From Sinomonas atrocyanea (GTDB taxonomy: Bacteria; Actinomycetota; Actinomycetes; Actinomycetales; Micrococcaceae): 64,000 nt of DNA. Numbering within the stretch: position 1 is the first letter of the stretch; each line of letters opens with the position of its first letter. A program made the position numbers and the translations under genes. A model generated the notes under the pieces. That model saw only the letters and a list, made by a program, of their open reading frames with translations, searched no databases and was not told where the DNA came from. The DNA lies in assembly GCF_030811715.1 (NCBI RefSeq), contig NZ_JAUSRH010000002.1, positions 124,001 to 188,000 on the forward strand, in the 5' to 3' direction. This document shows positions 10,675 to 19,339 of this stretch, one piece after another.

Positions 10675-10702
10675 GCCGGCCGCGCCCGGGCGCGCGGCCG
10701 GC
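10675..10702 (-). terminator. Hairpin between gguB and chvE
   Basis: GCCGGCCGCG/CGCGGCCGGC, 10 bp, in the intercistronic gap. It may be an attenuator or an mRNA-stabilising end that uncouples binding-protein levels from permease levels. Its flank (CGGCCGGCGTCGTGCGTCA) is repeated exactly near 15641. Confidence 0.5.
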
Positions 10703-10710
10703 GTCGTGCG

Positions 10711-12003
10711 TCAGGCGTCCTTGGCGAGGACTTCGCTTGTCTTGGTCGTCTCGTCCGGCTGGAGCGGGGTCCCGGTAGTGCCGGTGCCGCCCCGGCCGCC
10801 GCCGGCGCCGCGGAGGAGCAGGCCGATGATGGAGCGGCGTCCCTGGGACTTCTGGTAGACGTCGAACGCGACGGCGGCGAGGAGGACGAGGCCCTTGATG
10901 ATCGCGGTGCGGTCCGCGCCGATGCCGAGGAGCTGGAGGCCGTTGTTGAGCACAGCCATCACGAGGCCACCGACGATGGAGCCGATCACGGTGCCGACGC
11001 CGCCCGTGACGGCGGCGCCGCCGATGAACACGGCCGCGATCGCGTCGAGCTCCCAGCCGGTGCCGTCGAACGGGCCGGAGGCGGTGGAGCGGGCCACGAA
11101 GACCATGCCGGCGAGGGCGGCGAGGATCGCCATGTTCATCATCACCAGGAAGTTGACCTTCTTGGACTGGACGCCGGAGAGCTCGGCCGCGTGGCGGTTG
11201 CCGCCGACGGCGTAGACGTGGCGGCCGATCACCGTCTTGGAGGAGATGAAGCCGTAGATGAGCACGAGGACGCCGAGGATGATGCCCGGCACCGGGAAGG
11301 AGGTCCCGGGGCGGCCGGTGGCGAAGAGGTAGGTCGCGTAGAGGATGGCGGCGCTGATGAGCACGAGCTTCGTCACGGTGACCCACAGTTCCGGGACCTC
11401 GGCGCCGAGCGCCTTGGCCTCGCGGCGGGAGCGCAGCTCGAAGAAGACCACAGCGGCGACGCCGATGATGCCGATGAGGAGCGTGAGGTTGTTGTACCCC
11501 GTGTCGGGGCCGAGCTCGGGCAGGTAGCCGGCGCCGATGAACTGGAAGTCCTTGGGAACCGGGACGGTGTTGGACTGGCCGATCCACTGGTTCACGCCGC
11601 GGAAGATGAGCATGCCGGCGAGGGTCACAATGAAGGCCGGGATGCCGATGTAGGCGACCCAGAAGCCCTGCCAGGCGCCGATGACCGCGCCGATCACCAG
11701 GCCGAGGATGATCCCGACCCAGGAGGGAAGGCCCCAGTCCCGCATCGCGATGGCGACGATGATGCCGACGGCGGCGGCGATCGAGCCGACGGAGAGGTCG
11801 ATGTGCCCGGCGATGATCACGAGGACCATGCCGATCGCCAGGATCAGGATGTACGAGTTGCCGTTGAAGAGGTTGATCACGTTGTCCGGCGTGAGCGTGA
11901 GCCCGCCGGTGAGGATCTGGAACAGGATGATCAGGGCCACGAGGGCGAAGATCATCCCGAACTGGCGGCTGTTGCCGCCAAAGAGCTTCTTGAGGGCGTC
12001 CAT
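10711..12003 (-). CDS. gguB: Sugar ABC transporter permease (GguB/MmsB type)
   Basis: 430-aa integral membrane protein of the ribose/xylose permease family: about ten hydrophobic segments and the hallmark HIDLSVGSIAAAVGI near residue 66-80, with a later GGAAVTGGVGTVIG segment near the C-terminus. It forms the channel of the importer with GguA and ChvE. The start at 12003 (MDALKKLFGG) has a GAAGGA about 7 bases upstream; the longer open frame runs through gguA and is not coding. It follows gguA by 17 bp. Confidence 0.9.
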   Translation of the reverse strand: MDALKKLFGGNSRQFGMIFALVALIILFQILTGGLTLTPDNVINLFNGNSYILILAIGMVLVIIAGHIDLSVGSIAAAVGIIVAIAMRDWGLPSWVGIILGLVIGAVIGAWQGFWVAYIGIPAFIVTLAGMLIFRGVNQWIGQSNTVPVPKDFQFIGAGYLPELGPDTGYNNLTLLIGIIGVAAVVFFELRSRREAKALGAEVPELWVTVTKLVLISAAILYATYLFATGRPGTSFPVPGIILGVLVLIYGFISSKTVIGRHVYAVGGNRHAAELSGVQSKKVNFLVMMNMAILAALAGMVFVARSTASGPFDGTGWELDAIAAVFIGGAAVTGGVGTVIGSIVGGLVMAVLNNGLQLLGIGADRTAIIKGLVLLAAVAFDVYQKSQGRRSIIGLLLRGAGGGRGGTGTTGTPLQPDETTKTSEVLAKDA

Positions 12004-12020
12004 GGTTGGTCCTTCGTCTC

Positions 12021-13565
12021 TCAGGCTGCCTTGCGGGCCTGGGTCATGAGCTTCATGAGGCTCTCCTGCGTGGCCTCTTCCTTGGTCAGGACGCCGGTGA
12101 TGGCGCCCTCGAAGATCGTGTAGATGCGGTCCGAGAGTCCCAGCAGCTCGGGCAGCTCCGAGGAGATCACGATCACGCCCTTGCCCTGGCTGGCCAGGCG
12201 CTGGATGATCCCGTAGATCTCGTACTTCGCGCCGACGTCGATGCCGCGGGTGGGCTCGTCGAGGATCAGCAGCTCGGGATCGGTGAACATCCACTTGGCC
12301 AGGACGACCTTCTGCTGGTTCCCGCCGGAGAGCTTGGCGACGCCCTCGTCGACGTTCGGGGTCTTGGTCCGCAGCGAGCGGCGGTACTCCTCGGCGACCT
12401 GGTACTCGCGGTTGCGGTCGACGACGAGGCCCCGGGTGATCTTCTTCAGCGCGGCCGAGACGGTGGTCGTCTTGATGTCGTCGAGCAGGTTCAGGCCGAG
12501 CGACTTGCGGTCCTCGGTGACGTACCCGAGGCCCGCCTCGATCGCCTGGGCGACGGTGTTCATGCGGACCTCCTTGCCATGCATGTAGGTGTGGCCGGAG
12601 ATGAACTTGCCGTAGGAGTGGCCGAAGATGCTCCGGGCCAGCTCGGTCCGGCCGGCGCCCATGAGCCCGGCGAAGCCGACGATCTCGCCCTTGCGGACGA
12701 AGAAGTCGGAGCCCTTGCACACGAGGCGGTCGGCGATCACCGGGTGCTGCACCGTCCAGCCCTTGGCCTCGAACAGGACCTCGCCCACGGTCGGGGTGTG
12801 GTCCGGGAAACGGGACTCGAGGGTGCGCCCGACCATGCCCTTGATGATGCGGTCCTCGTCGACGCCGTCGCGCTTGACGTTGAGGGTCTCGATCGAGCGG
12901 CCGTCGCGGATGATCGTGATCTCGTCCGCGACCTGCTCGATCTCGTTGAGCTTGTGGGAGATCATGATCGAGGTGACACCGCGGCCCTTGAGGCCCACGA
13001 TGAGGTCCAGCAGGTGCTGCGAGTCGGACTCGTTCAGCGCGGCCGTGGGCTCGTCGAGGATCAGGAGCTTGACGGACTTGTTCAGGGCCTTCGCGATCTC
13101 GACGAGCTGCTGCTTGCCGACGCCGATCTCCTTGACCTGGGTGTCGGGATCATCGGAGAGCCCGACCCGCGCGAGCAGGTCCAGGGACCGCCGGCGGGCT
13201 TCCTTCCAGTCGATCACTCCGCGGCGGGAAGGCTCGTTGCCCAGGAAGATGTTCTCCATGATGGACAGCTCGGGGATCAGGGCGAGCTCCTGGTGGATGA
13301 TCACGATCCCCGCGGCCTCGCTGGCCCGGATGTCCTTGAACTCCTGGACCTGGCCCTGGTAGACGATCTCCCCGGCGTAGCTGCCGTGCGGGTAGACCCC
13401 GGAGAGGACCTTCATGAGCGTGGACTTGCCAGCTCCGTTCTCCCCGCAGATCGCGTGGATCTCTCCGGCCTTCACCTTCAGGTTCACGTCCGCGAGCGCT
13501 TTCACGCCCGGGAACTCCTTGGTGATGGACCGCATTTCGAGGATGACGGGTTCGTTCGGCGCCAT
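12021..13565 (-). CDS. gguA: Sugar ABC transporter ATP-binding protein with two ATPase domains (GguA/MmsA type)
   Basis: 514 aa, a duplicated ABC ATPase. The first domain has an intact Walker A (GENGAGKST, ~41-49) and Walker B ([11 protein letters not shown]). The second has the degenerate loop [10 protein letters not shown] and its own signature [10 protein letters not shown], as in RbsA/XylG/MmsA proteins. It couples ATP hydrolysis to sugar import. The ATG has a GGAGG about 10 bases upstream. A promoter with -35 TTGACG, an 18-base spacer and -10 TTTACT lies at 13640-13669, and an operator-like palindrome overlaps the -35, consistent with control by the adjacent ROK regulator. Confidence 0.92.
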   Translation of the reverse strand: MAPNEPVILEMRSITKEFPGVKALADVNLKVKAGEIHAICGENGAGKSTLMKVLSGVYPHGSYAGEIVYQGQVQEFKDIRASEAAGIVIIHQELALIPELSIMENIFLGNEPSRRGVIDWKEARRRSLDLLARVGLSDDPDTQVKEIGVGKQQLVEIAKALNKSVKLLILDEPTAALNESDSQHLLDLIVGLKGRGVTSIMISHKLNEIEQVADEITIIRDGRSIETLNVKRDGVDEDRIIKGMVGRTLESRFPDHTPTVGEVLFEAKGWTVQHPVIADRLVCKGSDFFVRKGEIVGFAGLMGAGRTELARSIFGHSYGKFISGHTYMHGKEVRMNTVAQAIEAGLGYVTEDRKSLGLNLLDDIKTTTVSAALKKITRGLVVDRNREYQVAEEYRRSLRTKTPNVDEGVAKLSGGNQQKVVLAKWMFTDPELLILDEPTRGIDVGAKYEIYGIIQRLASQGKGVIVISSELPELLGLSDRIYTIFEGAITGVLTKEEATQESLMKLMTQARKAA

Positions 13566-13639
13566 GTGCCCCTTGCCTCCTGGTCATCAGGTCGAACTTC
13601 ATTGTCCGGCTGCCAAGGTTCGGCGCCGTCTGAGTAGAA

Positions 13640-13683
13640 AGTAAACAATCTCTGCGCTCTTGTCGTCAAGGCTTGAACGCAAT
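13640..13683 (-). promoter_or_regulatory. gguA promoter with putative ROK operator
   Basis: On the minus strand: -35 TTGACG (13664-13669), 18-base spacer, -10 TTTACT (13640-13645). The palindrome CTTG-ACGA-CAAG (13659-13670) overlaps the -35. The block 13657-13683 matches 14940-14966, in front of the ROK gene, at 24 of 27 positions. Confidence 0.6.
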
Positions 13684-13721
13684 CTGATGGTGCGGCTCCG
13701 ATTCCGGAGGTCCCGGGGGCC

Positions 13722-14915
13722 TCAGGAATGGTGGGCGATGTCCGCGTTCTGGAATACGAGCGCCGCCGCTCCGAGGGCTTCGGCGCGCGCGCCCAGCGCA
13801 GACATCGCGAGGGCGGTCGTCTCGCCCACGAGCGGCACGGCATGCCGCAGCAGGCCGCGCCGGATGGGCTCGAGGAGGATCTCGCCGAGCCCGGCGAGGG
13901 GCCCCCCGATCACGATCACCTCGGGGCTGATGAGGTTGGCGACGGCGCCGAGTGCCCGGCCCACCGCCAGCCCGGCGTCGTCGAGCACCCGCAGCACCGC
14001 GGCCGAGCCGGCGTGGGCGCGCTGGACGATCTCGTCCGGGGTCATCGGCTCGGGGTGGCCCCTGCTGAGCAGCTCGGACATGGTGGTCGTCGAGGCCACC
14101 GTCTCGAGGCAGCCGCGGTTGCCGCAGCGGCACACGAGCCCGTGCTCCACGATCGTCGAGTGCCCGATCTCGCCGGTCACGCCGACGTGCCCGTAGAACG
14201 GAGCCCCGTTGATGATGAGGCCCGCGCCGATGCCGGACCCGATCTTCACGAACATGAGGTTCTCGACCCCGTTGTGGGGGCCCCAGGTGACCTCGCTGAG
14301 TGCGCCGAGGTTGGCGTCGTTGTCCACGAAGACGGGCAGCCCGAGCCTCTCCTCGAGGTGGGCGAGGATCTGGAAGCCGACCCATTCGGGCAGGATCGCG
14401 CCCTGCACCACGGTGCCCGTCCGGTGGTCGATGGGTCCCGGGATGCCCGCGCCCACGCCCACGATGTGCTCGCGGCGCACGCCCGACTCGGCCAGCAGCC
14501 GATCGAGCACGTCCACGGCGGCCGTGATGCTCACGTCTGCCTGGTGGCCGAGGGGCAGCATCATGCTCTCCTCGGCCAGGACCTCGTAGGCCAGGTTCGC
14601 GAGCACCACCCTCAGGTGTCGGCGACCGAAGTCGATGCCCACGGCGACTGCTGAGTTGCTGTTGAGCCGGACGCTGAGGGCGCGCCGGCCCGAACTCGTG
14701 GTCGGTTCGGTGGCGACCACGCTCGCATCGCAGAGCACCTTGACGATGTTGGAGACCGTGGCGGTCGAGAGGCCTGTCTGGCGGGAGAGCTCGGCCTGCG
14801 TCGCCGGGCCCGCCATCAGCGCCTCCACGATGCGCTGCTCGTTGAGCTTTCTGAGCGCTGACTGGGAGCCGGGGTTGCCGGTGCCGCTCGTCGTCGAGCG
14901 CAGGGTGGAGACCAT
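13722..14915 (-). CDS. ROK family transcriptional regulator
   Basis: 397 aa. An N-terminal winged helix-turn-helix (QAELSRQTGLSTATVSNIVKVL, about residues 40-62) is fused to a ROK sugar-kinase-like domain with VGIDFGRRHLRVVLA and the zinc motif CRCGNRGCLETVAS. Such repressors respond to sugars such as xylose or glucose. It lies directly upstream of the gguA-gguB-chvE unit on the same strand. A copy of the motif found at the gguA promoter sits in front of its own start, which suggests autoregulation. A possible -10 CAAGCT lies 7 bases before the ATG, so the transcript may be leaderless. Confidence 0.9.
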   Translation of the reverse strand: MVSTLRSTTSGTGNPGSQSALRKLNEQRIVEALMAGPATQAELSRQTGLSTATVSNIVKVLCDASVVATEPTTSSGRRALSVRLNSNSAVAVGIDFGRRHLRVVLANLAYEVLAEESMMLPLGHQADVSITAAVDVLDRLLAESGVRREHIVGVGAGIPGPIDHRTGTVVQGAILPEWVGFQILAHLEERLGLPVFVDNDANLGALSEVTWGPHNGVENLMFVKIGSGIGAGLIINGAPFYGHVGVTGEIGHSTIVEHGLVCRCGNRGCLETVASTTTMSELLSRGHPEPMTPDEIVQRAHAGSAAVLRVLDDAGLAVGRALGAVANLISPEVIVIGGPLAGLGEILLEPIRRGLLRHAVPLVGETTALAMSALGARAEALGAAALVFQNADIAHHS

Positions 14916-14939
14916 GCCTCACAGCTTGCGCTCTGGCGC

Positions 14940-14966
14940 CTCTTGTCGTCAAGAAATGAACGCAAT
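14940..14966 (-). promoter_or_regulatory. Second copy of the ROK operator-like motif
   Basis: Contains TCTTG-TCGT-CAAGA, a 5-bp-arm palindrome overlapping a TTGACG -35 on the minus strand, plus the same TGAACGCAAT flank as at 13674-13683. It lies 25 bp before the ROK start. Confidence 0.55.
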
Positions 14967-14998
14967 GCGGCTCCTCGGCAAGGTTTTGAGGGGACCAC

Positions 14999-15004
14999 TA
15001 GTCT
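14999..15004 (+). promoter_or_regulatory. Leaderless -10 box (TAGTCT) of the gamma-carbonic anhydrase gene
   Basis: TAGTCT ends six bases before the ATG at 15011, which places the transcription start at the start codon. No SD is present. Confidence 0.55.
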
Positions 15005-15010
15005 GGGGCC

Positions 15011-15532
15011 ATGAGCCCAGTGATCGACTTCGGGGGCAAGTCCCCGGACATCCACCCGAGCGCCTTCGTGGCGCCGACGGCCTCCATCATCGGAGACGCA
15101 CACCTGGCCGACCGCTCAAGTGCGTTCTACGGGGTCTCGGTGCGCGCCGACACGGCCACCATCACCGTGGGGGCCGGGAGCAACCTGCAGGACAACGTGG
15201 TCCTGCACGCGGACGCCGGGTTCCCGTGCACGGTCGGCGCGGGCGTGTCGGTGGGCCACAACGCGGTGGTCCACGGCTGCACCGTGGGGGACAACGTGCT
15301 CGTGGGCATGAGCGCGACCATCATGAACGGGGCCGTGATCGGGGCGGAGTCGCTCGTCGCGGCCGGGGCAGTGGTGCTCGAGGGGACTGAGGTGCCGCCG
15401 CGGTCGCTCGTGGCGGGAGTGCCCGCCAAGGTGCGCCGGGGGCTCACGGACGAGGAGGTCCAGGGCCTCTACCGCAATGCGTCGCACTACATGGACCTGG
15501 CCCGGGCCCACCGGCAGGCCAACAGCCGCTGA
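15011..15532 (+). CDS. Gamma-carbonic anhydrase-like hexapeptide-repeat protein
   Basis: 173 aa. A left-handed beta-helix of hexapeptide repeats runs from about residue 15 to 135 (ASIIGDAHLA, GVSVRADTATITVGAGSNLQDN, VSVGHNAVVHGCTVGDN, ATIMNGAVIGAESLVAAGAVV), ending in a C-terminal helix. Family members form trimers with a metal bound by three histidines; HADAGFP, GHNAVVHG and the following turns supply candidates. Both carbonic anhydrases and acyl-carrier-type proteins belong here, so activity is not certain. The gene appears leaderless and is followed by an array of 21-bp repeats. Confidence 0.88.
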   Translation: MSPVIDFGGKSPDIHPSAFVAPTASIIGDAHLADRSSAFYGVSVRADTATITVGAGSNLQDNVVLHADAGFPCTVGAGVSVGHNAVVHGCTVGDNVLVGMSATIMNGAVIGAESLVAAGAVVLEGTEVPPRSLVAGVPAKVRRGLTDEEVQGLYRNASHYMDLARAHRQANSR

Positions 15533-15551
15533 CCGACCCCTCCCGACCGCC

Positions 15552-15620
15552 GAGGTCACCCCGTGGGGGCGCGAGGTCACCCCGAGGGGGCGCGAGATCA
15601 CCCGGTGATTGCGCGAGGGT
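15552..15620 (+). repeat. 21-bp tandem repeat array, left arm
   Basis: Three copies plus a partial one of a unit beginning GAGGTCACCCC (starts 15552, 15573, 15594, 15615; exact 21-bp period, the third copy diverged). It lies between the convergent gamma-carbonic anhydrase and purU genes. Confidence 0.8.
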
Positions 15621-15673
15621 GGTCGGCCGCGCAAGGTGAGCGGCCGGCGTCGTGCGTCACACCCCCCGACCTC

Positions 15674-15736
15674 GGCGTCCCACGGGGTGACTTGGGCGTC
15701 CCACGGGGTGACTTCGGCGTCCCACGGGGTGACCTC
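15674..15736 (-). repeat. 21-bp tandem repeat array, right arm (inverted)
   Basis: Three copies of GGCGTCCCACGGGGTGACYT, starts 15674, 15695 and 15716, again with an exact 21-bp period. GGGGTGACCTC is the reverse complement of the left-arm GAGGTCACCCC, so the two arrays can fold on each other. The array ends just before the purU stop codon. Confidence 0.8.
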
Positions 15737-15742
15737 GGCGGA

Positions 15743-16591
15743 TCAGGCGAAGACGACCGTGCGGTGCCCGTCGAGCAGGACCCGGTGCTCGGCGTGCCAC
15801 TGCACCGCGCGGCAGAGCGTGCGCCCCTCCACGTCGCGGCCCATCTGCACGAGCTGTTCGGCCGTCTTGGAGTGGTCCACCCGGATCACCTCCTGCTCGA
15901 TGATCGGCCCCTCGTCGAGGTCGGCGGTCACGTAGTGCGCGGTCGCGCCGATGATCTTCACCCCGCGCGCGTGCGCCTGGTGGTACGGCTTGGCGCCCTT
16001 GAATGAGGGCAGGAACGAGTGGTGGATGTTGATGGCCCGCCCCTCGAGGGCCCGGCAGAGCCCGTCGGAGAGGATCTGCATGTACCGGGCCAGGACCACG
16101 AGCTCGATCCGGTGCTCCTCGACGAGGGCCAGCAGCTTCGCCTCGGCCTCGGCCTTCGTCCCCGAGCCCACCGGCAGGTGCACGAACGGCACGCCGTAGA
16201 AGTCGGCCATCGGGGCGAGGTCGGTGTGGTTCGACACGATCACGGGCACCTCGATGGGCAGCGTGCCGGCCCGCTGCTGGAAGAGGAGGTCGTTGAGGGT
16301 CCGGCCGTCCTTGGAGCACATGATGAGCGTGCGCACCGGCTGGCCGCCGGTGAACAGCCCCAGCCGCATCGAGAACGCCTCGGCAACGGGCGCGAGCGAG
16401 GCGTCCAGCGCTTCCCGGTCCGATTCCGTCTCCACTTCGACCCGCATGAAGAACGTGCCCGTGTGGGGGCTCTCGTACTGGCGGGACTCGGCGATGTTGC
16501 AGCCGGCGGCGAGCAGGGCGCCGGAGACGGCGTGCACGATCCCCGGTCGGTCGGGGCAGGAGAGGGTCACGATGAACCTGTTGCGCTTCAC
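15743..16591 (-). CDS. purU: Formyltetrahydrofolate deformylase
   Basis: Hydrolyses 10-formyl-THF to formate and THF in the cytosol, balancing the one-carbon pool. 282 aa: an N-terminal ACT domain (RFIVTLSCPDRPGIVHAVS) senses ligands, and a formyltransferase-like domain carries the catalytic Asn/His/Asp set (INIHHSFLPSFKGAKPYHQA and ATAHYVTADLDEGPII). The GTG start has a TACGCT -10 seven bases upstream, suggesting a leaderless transcript. It lies on the opposite strand to glyA-folD, close to a ZTP riboswitch, so formyl-folate-making and -removing genes cluster here. Confidence 0.95.
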   Translation of the reverse strand: MKRNRFIVTLSCPDRPGIVHAVSGALLAAGCNIAESRQYESPHTGTFFMRVEVETESDREALDASLAPVAEAFSMRLGLFTGGQPVRTLIMCSKDGRTLNDLLFQQRAGTLPIEVPVIVSNHTDLAPMADFYGVPFVHLPVGSGTKAEAEAKLLALVEEHRIELVVLARYMQILSDGLCRALEGRAINIHHSFLPSFKGAKPYHQAHARGVKIIGATAHYVTADLDEGPIIEQEVIRVDHSKTAEQLVQMGRDVEGRTLCRAVQWHAEHRVLLDGHRTVVFA

Positions 16592-16632
16592 GCGCTCTAG
16601 CGTATCGAGCCGCGCGCACCCGTCCCGCCGGG

Positions 16633-16670
16633 GGAGGCGGCCGGCTCAGCGCACGACGGCGGCCGCCTCC
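16633..16670. terminator. Hairpin spanning the monooxygenase stop codon
   Basis: GGAGGCGGCC (16633-16642) pairs with GGCCGCCTCC (16661-16670). The stop codon of the monooxygenase gene lies in the loop. The right flank GCACGACGGCGGCCGCCTCC also appears, inverted, in the ndh terminator. Confidence 0.5.
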
Positions 16671-17752
16671 TCGGGCACGGACCGGCGCCGCAGCGCCCGT
16701 GTCGCGGCCAGGGCGGCGGCGCGCCCGGCCCGGGTCGCCCCGACGGTCGAGGCACTGGCCCCGTAGCCGACGAGGAAGAGCCGCGGCTCGCGCACCACGC
16801 TCACGCCGTCGCCGCCCATGAGGACGCCCCCGCCGGGCTCCCGCACCCTCAGCGGGGCGAGGTGCCCGAGGGCCGCCCGGAAGCCCGTGGCCCAGAGGAC
16901 CGCGTCGAGCTCGAGCGAGGTGCCGTCGGCGAGCACGGCGCCGGTCGGCGTGAGGCGGGAGAGCGGGCCGCGCGAGACGAGCACCCCGGAGCGGATGCCG
17001 GCCAGGTACTGCTCCGTGAGCGGCAGCCCGGTCGCGGCGGAGACGCTCAGCGGCGGCAAGCCGGCGCGGGTGCGCTCGCCGACCCGCCGCTCGACGTCCG
17101 CGCCCCACTCGGCGTCGAAGGGCGCGTCCGTCCACTGCGGCGGCCGACGCGTGGACCAGACGGTGCGGGCGCCCGCGGCGTCGAGCTGGAGGAGGAACTG
17201 CAGCGCGCTCGTCCCGGCCCCCACGACGAGGACGCGCTGCCCAGAGAACTCCTCGGCCGAGACGAAGTCGTGCGTGTGCAGCTGGCGGCCGCGGAACTGC
17301 TCGCGCCCGGGGTAGTGGGGCCAGTACGGCTGGTCCCACGTCCCGGTCGCCGAGATGACGCTCTCGGCGAGCCACCCGCGCCCGTCGGCCGCGCGCACGA
17401 GGAGGGCGGCGCCGTCGTCCGCGCGCTCCACCGAGACCACGCGGGCGGGACGGAGCACGGGCAGCCCGAAGGCGCGCTCGTAGCCGCCGTAGTACCGGCG
17501 CACGACGGCGGAGGCCGGCTCGCGCGGGTCGGGCGCCTCGAGGGGGAGGCCGGGGAGGGAGTGGAGATGGTGGGCGGCATCGAAGGTCAGGGAATCCCAC
17601 CGGTGCCGCCAGGCTCCGCCCGGGCCCCCGTTGGCGTCCAGGACCACGAAGTCCTCCCACGGGACGAGCCCCCGGCGCTGCAGCCAGTACGCAGCGCTGA
17701 GCCCGGCCTGTCCGGCGCCGATCACCACCACCGCGGCCCTTGCCTCCACCAT
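16646..17752 (-). CDS. Flavin-containing monooxygenase-like FAD/NAD(P)H oxidoreductase
   Basis: 368 aa. The FAD-binding Rossmann motif VVVIGAGQAGLSAAYWL starts near residue 7; a second NAD(P) site VLVVGAGTSALQFLLQL lies mid-protein; a conserved ATGF (WATGFRAALG) lies near the C-terminus. This resembles small flavin monooxygenases and TrkA-like oxidoreductases that oxidise N- or S-containing compounds; the substrate is unknown. AAGGAGG precedes the ATG at 17752 very closely. An ATG at 17764 (MKEGM) would place that purine run inside the gene, so the start is uncertain by four codons. It is divergent from glyA. Confidence 0.8.
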   Translation of the reverse strand: MVEARAAVVVIGAGQAGLSAAYWLQRRGLVPWEDFVVLDANGGPGGAWRHRWDSLTFDAAHHLHSLPGLPLEAPDPREPASAVVRRYYGGYERAFGLPVLRPARVVSVERADDGAALLVRAADGRGWLAESVISATGTWDQPYWPHYPGREQFRGRQLHTHDFVSAEEFSGQRVLVVGAGTSALQFLLQLDAAGARTVWSTRRPPQWTDAPFDAEWGADVERRVGERTRAGLPPLSVSAATGLPLTEQYLAGIRSGVLVSRGPLSRLTPTGAVLADGTSLELDAVLWATGFRAALGHLAPLRVREPGGGVLMGGDGVSVVREPRLFLVGYGASASTVGATRAGRAAALAATRALRRRSVPEEAAAVVR

Positions 17753-17852
17753 GCCCTCCTTCATTGACGGGTCAACTACCTGCGGAACCGCGGGAGGCGC
17801 CGGGATGTTCCCGGCGGGCCCCCTCGTCCTGGCCGCCCACGGTAGACTGGGC

Positions 17853-17932
17853 TGCGTCGCGACTGGCGTTGGGTGGATCACCACCGGGGAGCGGCACACA
17901 TGGGACACCGCGGATCGTACGCCTGGGCCGGG
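17853..17932 (+). ncRNA. ZTP (pfl) riboswitch
   Basis: The conserved ZTP-aptamer blocks are present in order: CGCGACTGGCG (17858-17868), GGTGGATCACCACC (hairpin, 17872-17885), the CGGGGAGCG segment (17885-17893), and the closing CGCCTGGGCC (17920-17929). ZTP riboswitches sense the alarmone ZMP/ZTP, which accumulates when 10-formyl-THF is short, and activate folate and purine genes. Downstream are glyA and folD, the expected targets. A TAGACT -10 (17843-17848) lies just upstream. No poly-T terminator is visible before glyA, so control may be at translation. Confidence 0.88.
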
Positions 17933-18038
17933 GTCGTGACGCCGTGCCTTCATGCTCCGCAGCGAGAGTTCCGCCGGGAGCGCGGAGGCCGGTAGCCTGA
18001 CCAGTAGCCTCCCGCCACCTGACAACCCAGGAGACCCC

Positions 18039-19331
18039 GTGAGCCCCACCACTCCTACCGTGTCCGCCGTCAGCAACCTGCCGCTGAGCGAGGTCGATCC
18101 CGAGATCGCCGCCGTCCTCGAGCAGGAGCTCGGCCGCCAGCGCAGCACCCTCGAGATGATCGCGAGCGAGAACTTCGCCCCGCGCGCCGTCATGGAGGCC
18201 CAAGGGTCGGTCCTGACCAACAAGTACGCCGAGGGCTACCCGGGCAAGCGCTACTACGGCGGGTGCGAGTACGTCGACGTCGCCGAGAACCTCGCGATCG
18301 ACCGCGTCAAGGCCCTCTTCGGCGCCGAGTACGCGAACGTCCAGCCCCACTCGGGGGCGCAGGCCAACGCCGCGGCGCTGTCCGCGATGATCAACCCCGG
18401 CGACAAGATCCTCGGCCTCTCGCTCGCGCACGGCGGCCACCTCACGCACGGCATGAAGCTCAACTTCTCCGGCAAGCTGTACGAGGTCGCGGCCTACCAG
18501 GTCGAGCAGGACACCTTCCGCGTGGACATGGACCGGCTCCGCGAGCAGGCCCTCGCCGAGCGCCCCCAGGTCATCATTGCCGGCTGGTCCGCCTACCCCC
18601 GCCACCTGGACTTCGCCGCGTTCCGCTCGATCGCGGACGAGGTCGGGGCGCTCCTGTGGACCGACATGGCCCACTTCGCGGGCCTCGTCGCCGCGGGCCT
18701 GCACCCCTCGCCCGTGCCGCACTCCCACGTCGTGACATCGACCGTGCACAAGACCCTGGCCGGCCCCCGCTCGGGCGTGATCCTGGCCAAGGAGGAGTTC
18801 GGCAAGAAGATCAACTCCAACGTCTTCCCCGGCCAGCAGGGCGGCCCGCTCATGCACGTCATCGCCGCCAAGGCCGTGGCGTTCAAGGTGGCCGGCTCCG
18901 AGGAGTTCAAGGAGCGCCAGCAGCGCACGCTCGAGGGCGCCAAGATCGTGGCCGAGCGCCTCTCGCAGAAGGACGTCGCGGATGCCGGCGTGTCCGTCCT
19001 CACCGGCGGCACGGACGTGCACCTGGTGCTCGTGGACCTACGCCACTCCCAGCTCGACGGCCAGCAGGCCGAGGACCTCCTCCACGAGGTCGGCATCACG
19101 GTCAACCGCAACGCCGTCCCGTTCGACCCGCGGCCGCCGATGGTCACCTCGGGCCTGCGCATCGGCACCCCGGCGCTCGCGACCCGCGGCTTCGGTGCCG
19201 CGGAGTTCACCGAGGTGGCAGACATCATCGCGACCGCGCTCAAGGGCGGCGCAGACGCCGACGCCCTCCGCGCCCGTGTCGAGAAGCTCGCCGAGGACTT
19301 CCCTCTCTACCCGGGCCACGAGGAATGGTGA
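18039..19331 (+). CDS. glyA: Serine hydroxymethyltransferase
   Basis: Interconverts serine plus THF with glycine plus 5,10-methylene-THF; PLP enzyme in the cytosol. 430 aa: MIASENF near the N-terminus, [16 protein letters not shown] substrate loop, and the PLP lysine in [13 protein letters not shown]. The GTG start at 18039 (first residues [11 protein letters not shown]) is chosen because AGGAG lies 5 bases upstream; the longer frame would run through the leader. It follows a ZTP riboswitch and is followed at once by folD, so the two form a one-carbon operon. Confidence 0.95.
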   Translation: MSPTTPTVSAVSNLPLSEVDPEIAAVLEQELGRQRSTLEMIASENFAPRAVMEAQGSVLTNKYAEGYPGKRYYGGCEYVDVAENLAIDRVKALFGAEYANVQPHSGAQANAAALSAMINPGDKILGLSLAHGGHLTHGMKLNFSGKLYEVAAYQVEQDTFRVDMDRLREQALAERPQVIIAGWSAYPRHLDFAAFRSIADEVGALLWTDMAHFAGLVAAGLHPSPVPHSHVVTSTVHKTLAGPRSGVILAKEEFGKKINSNVFPGQQGGPLMHVIAAKAVAFKVAGSEEFKERQQRTLEGAKIVAERLSQKDVADAGVSVLTGGTDVHLVLVDLRHSQLDGQQAEDLLHEVGITVNRNAVPFDPRPPMVTSGLRIGTPALATRGFGAAEFTEVADIIATALKGGADADALRARVEKLAEDFPLYPGHEEW

Positions 19332-19339
19332 GCGGGCCG

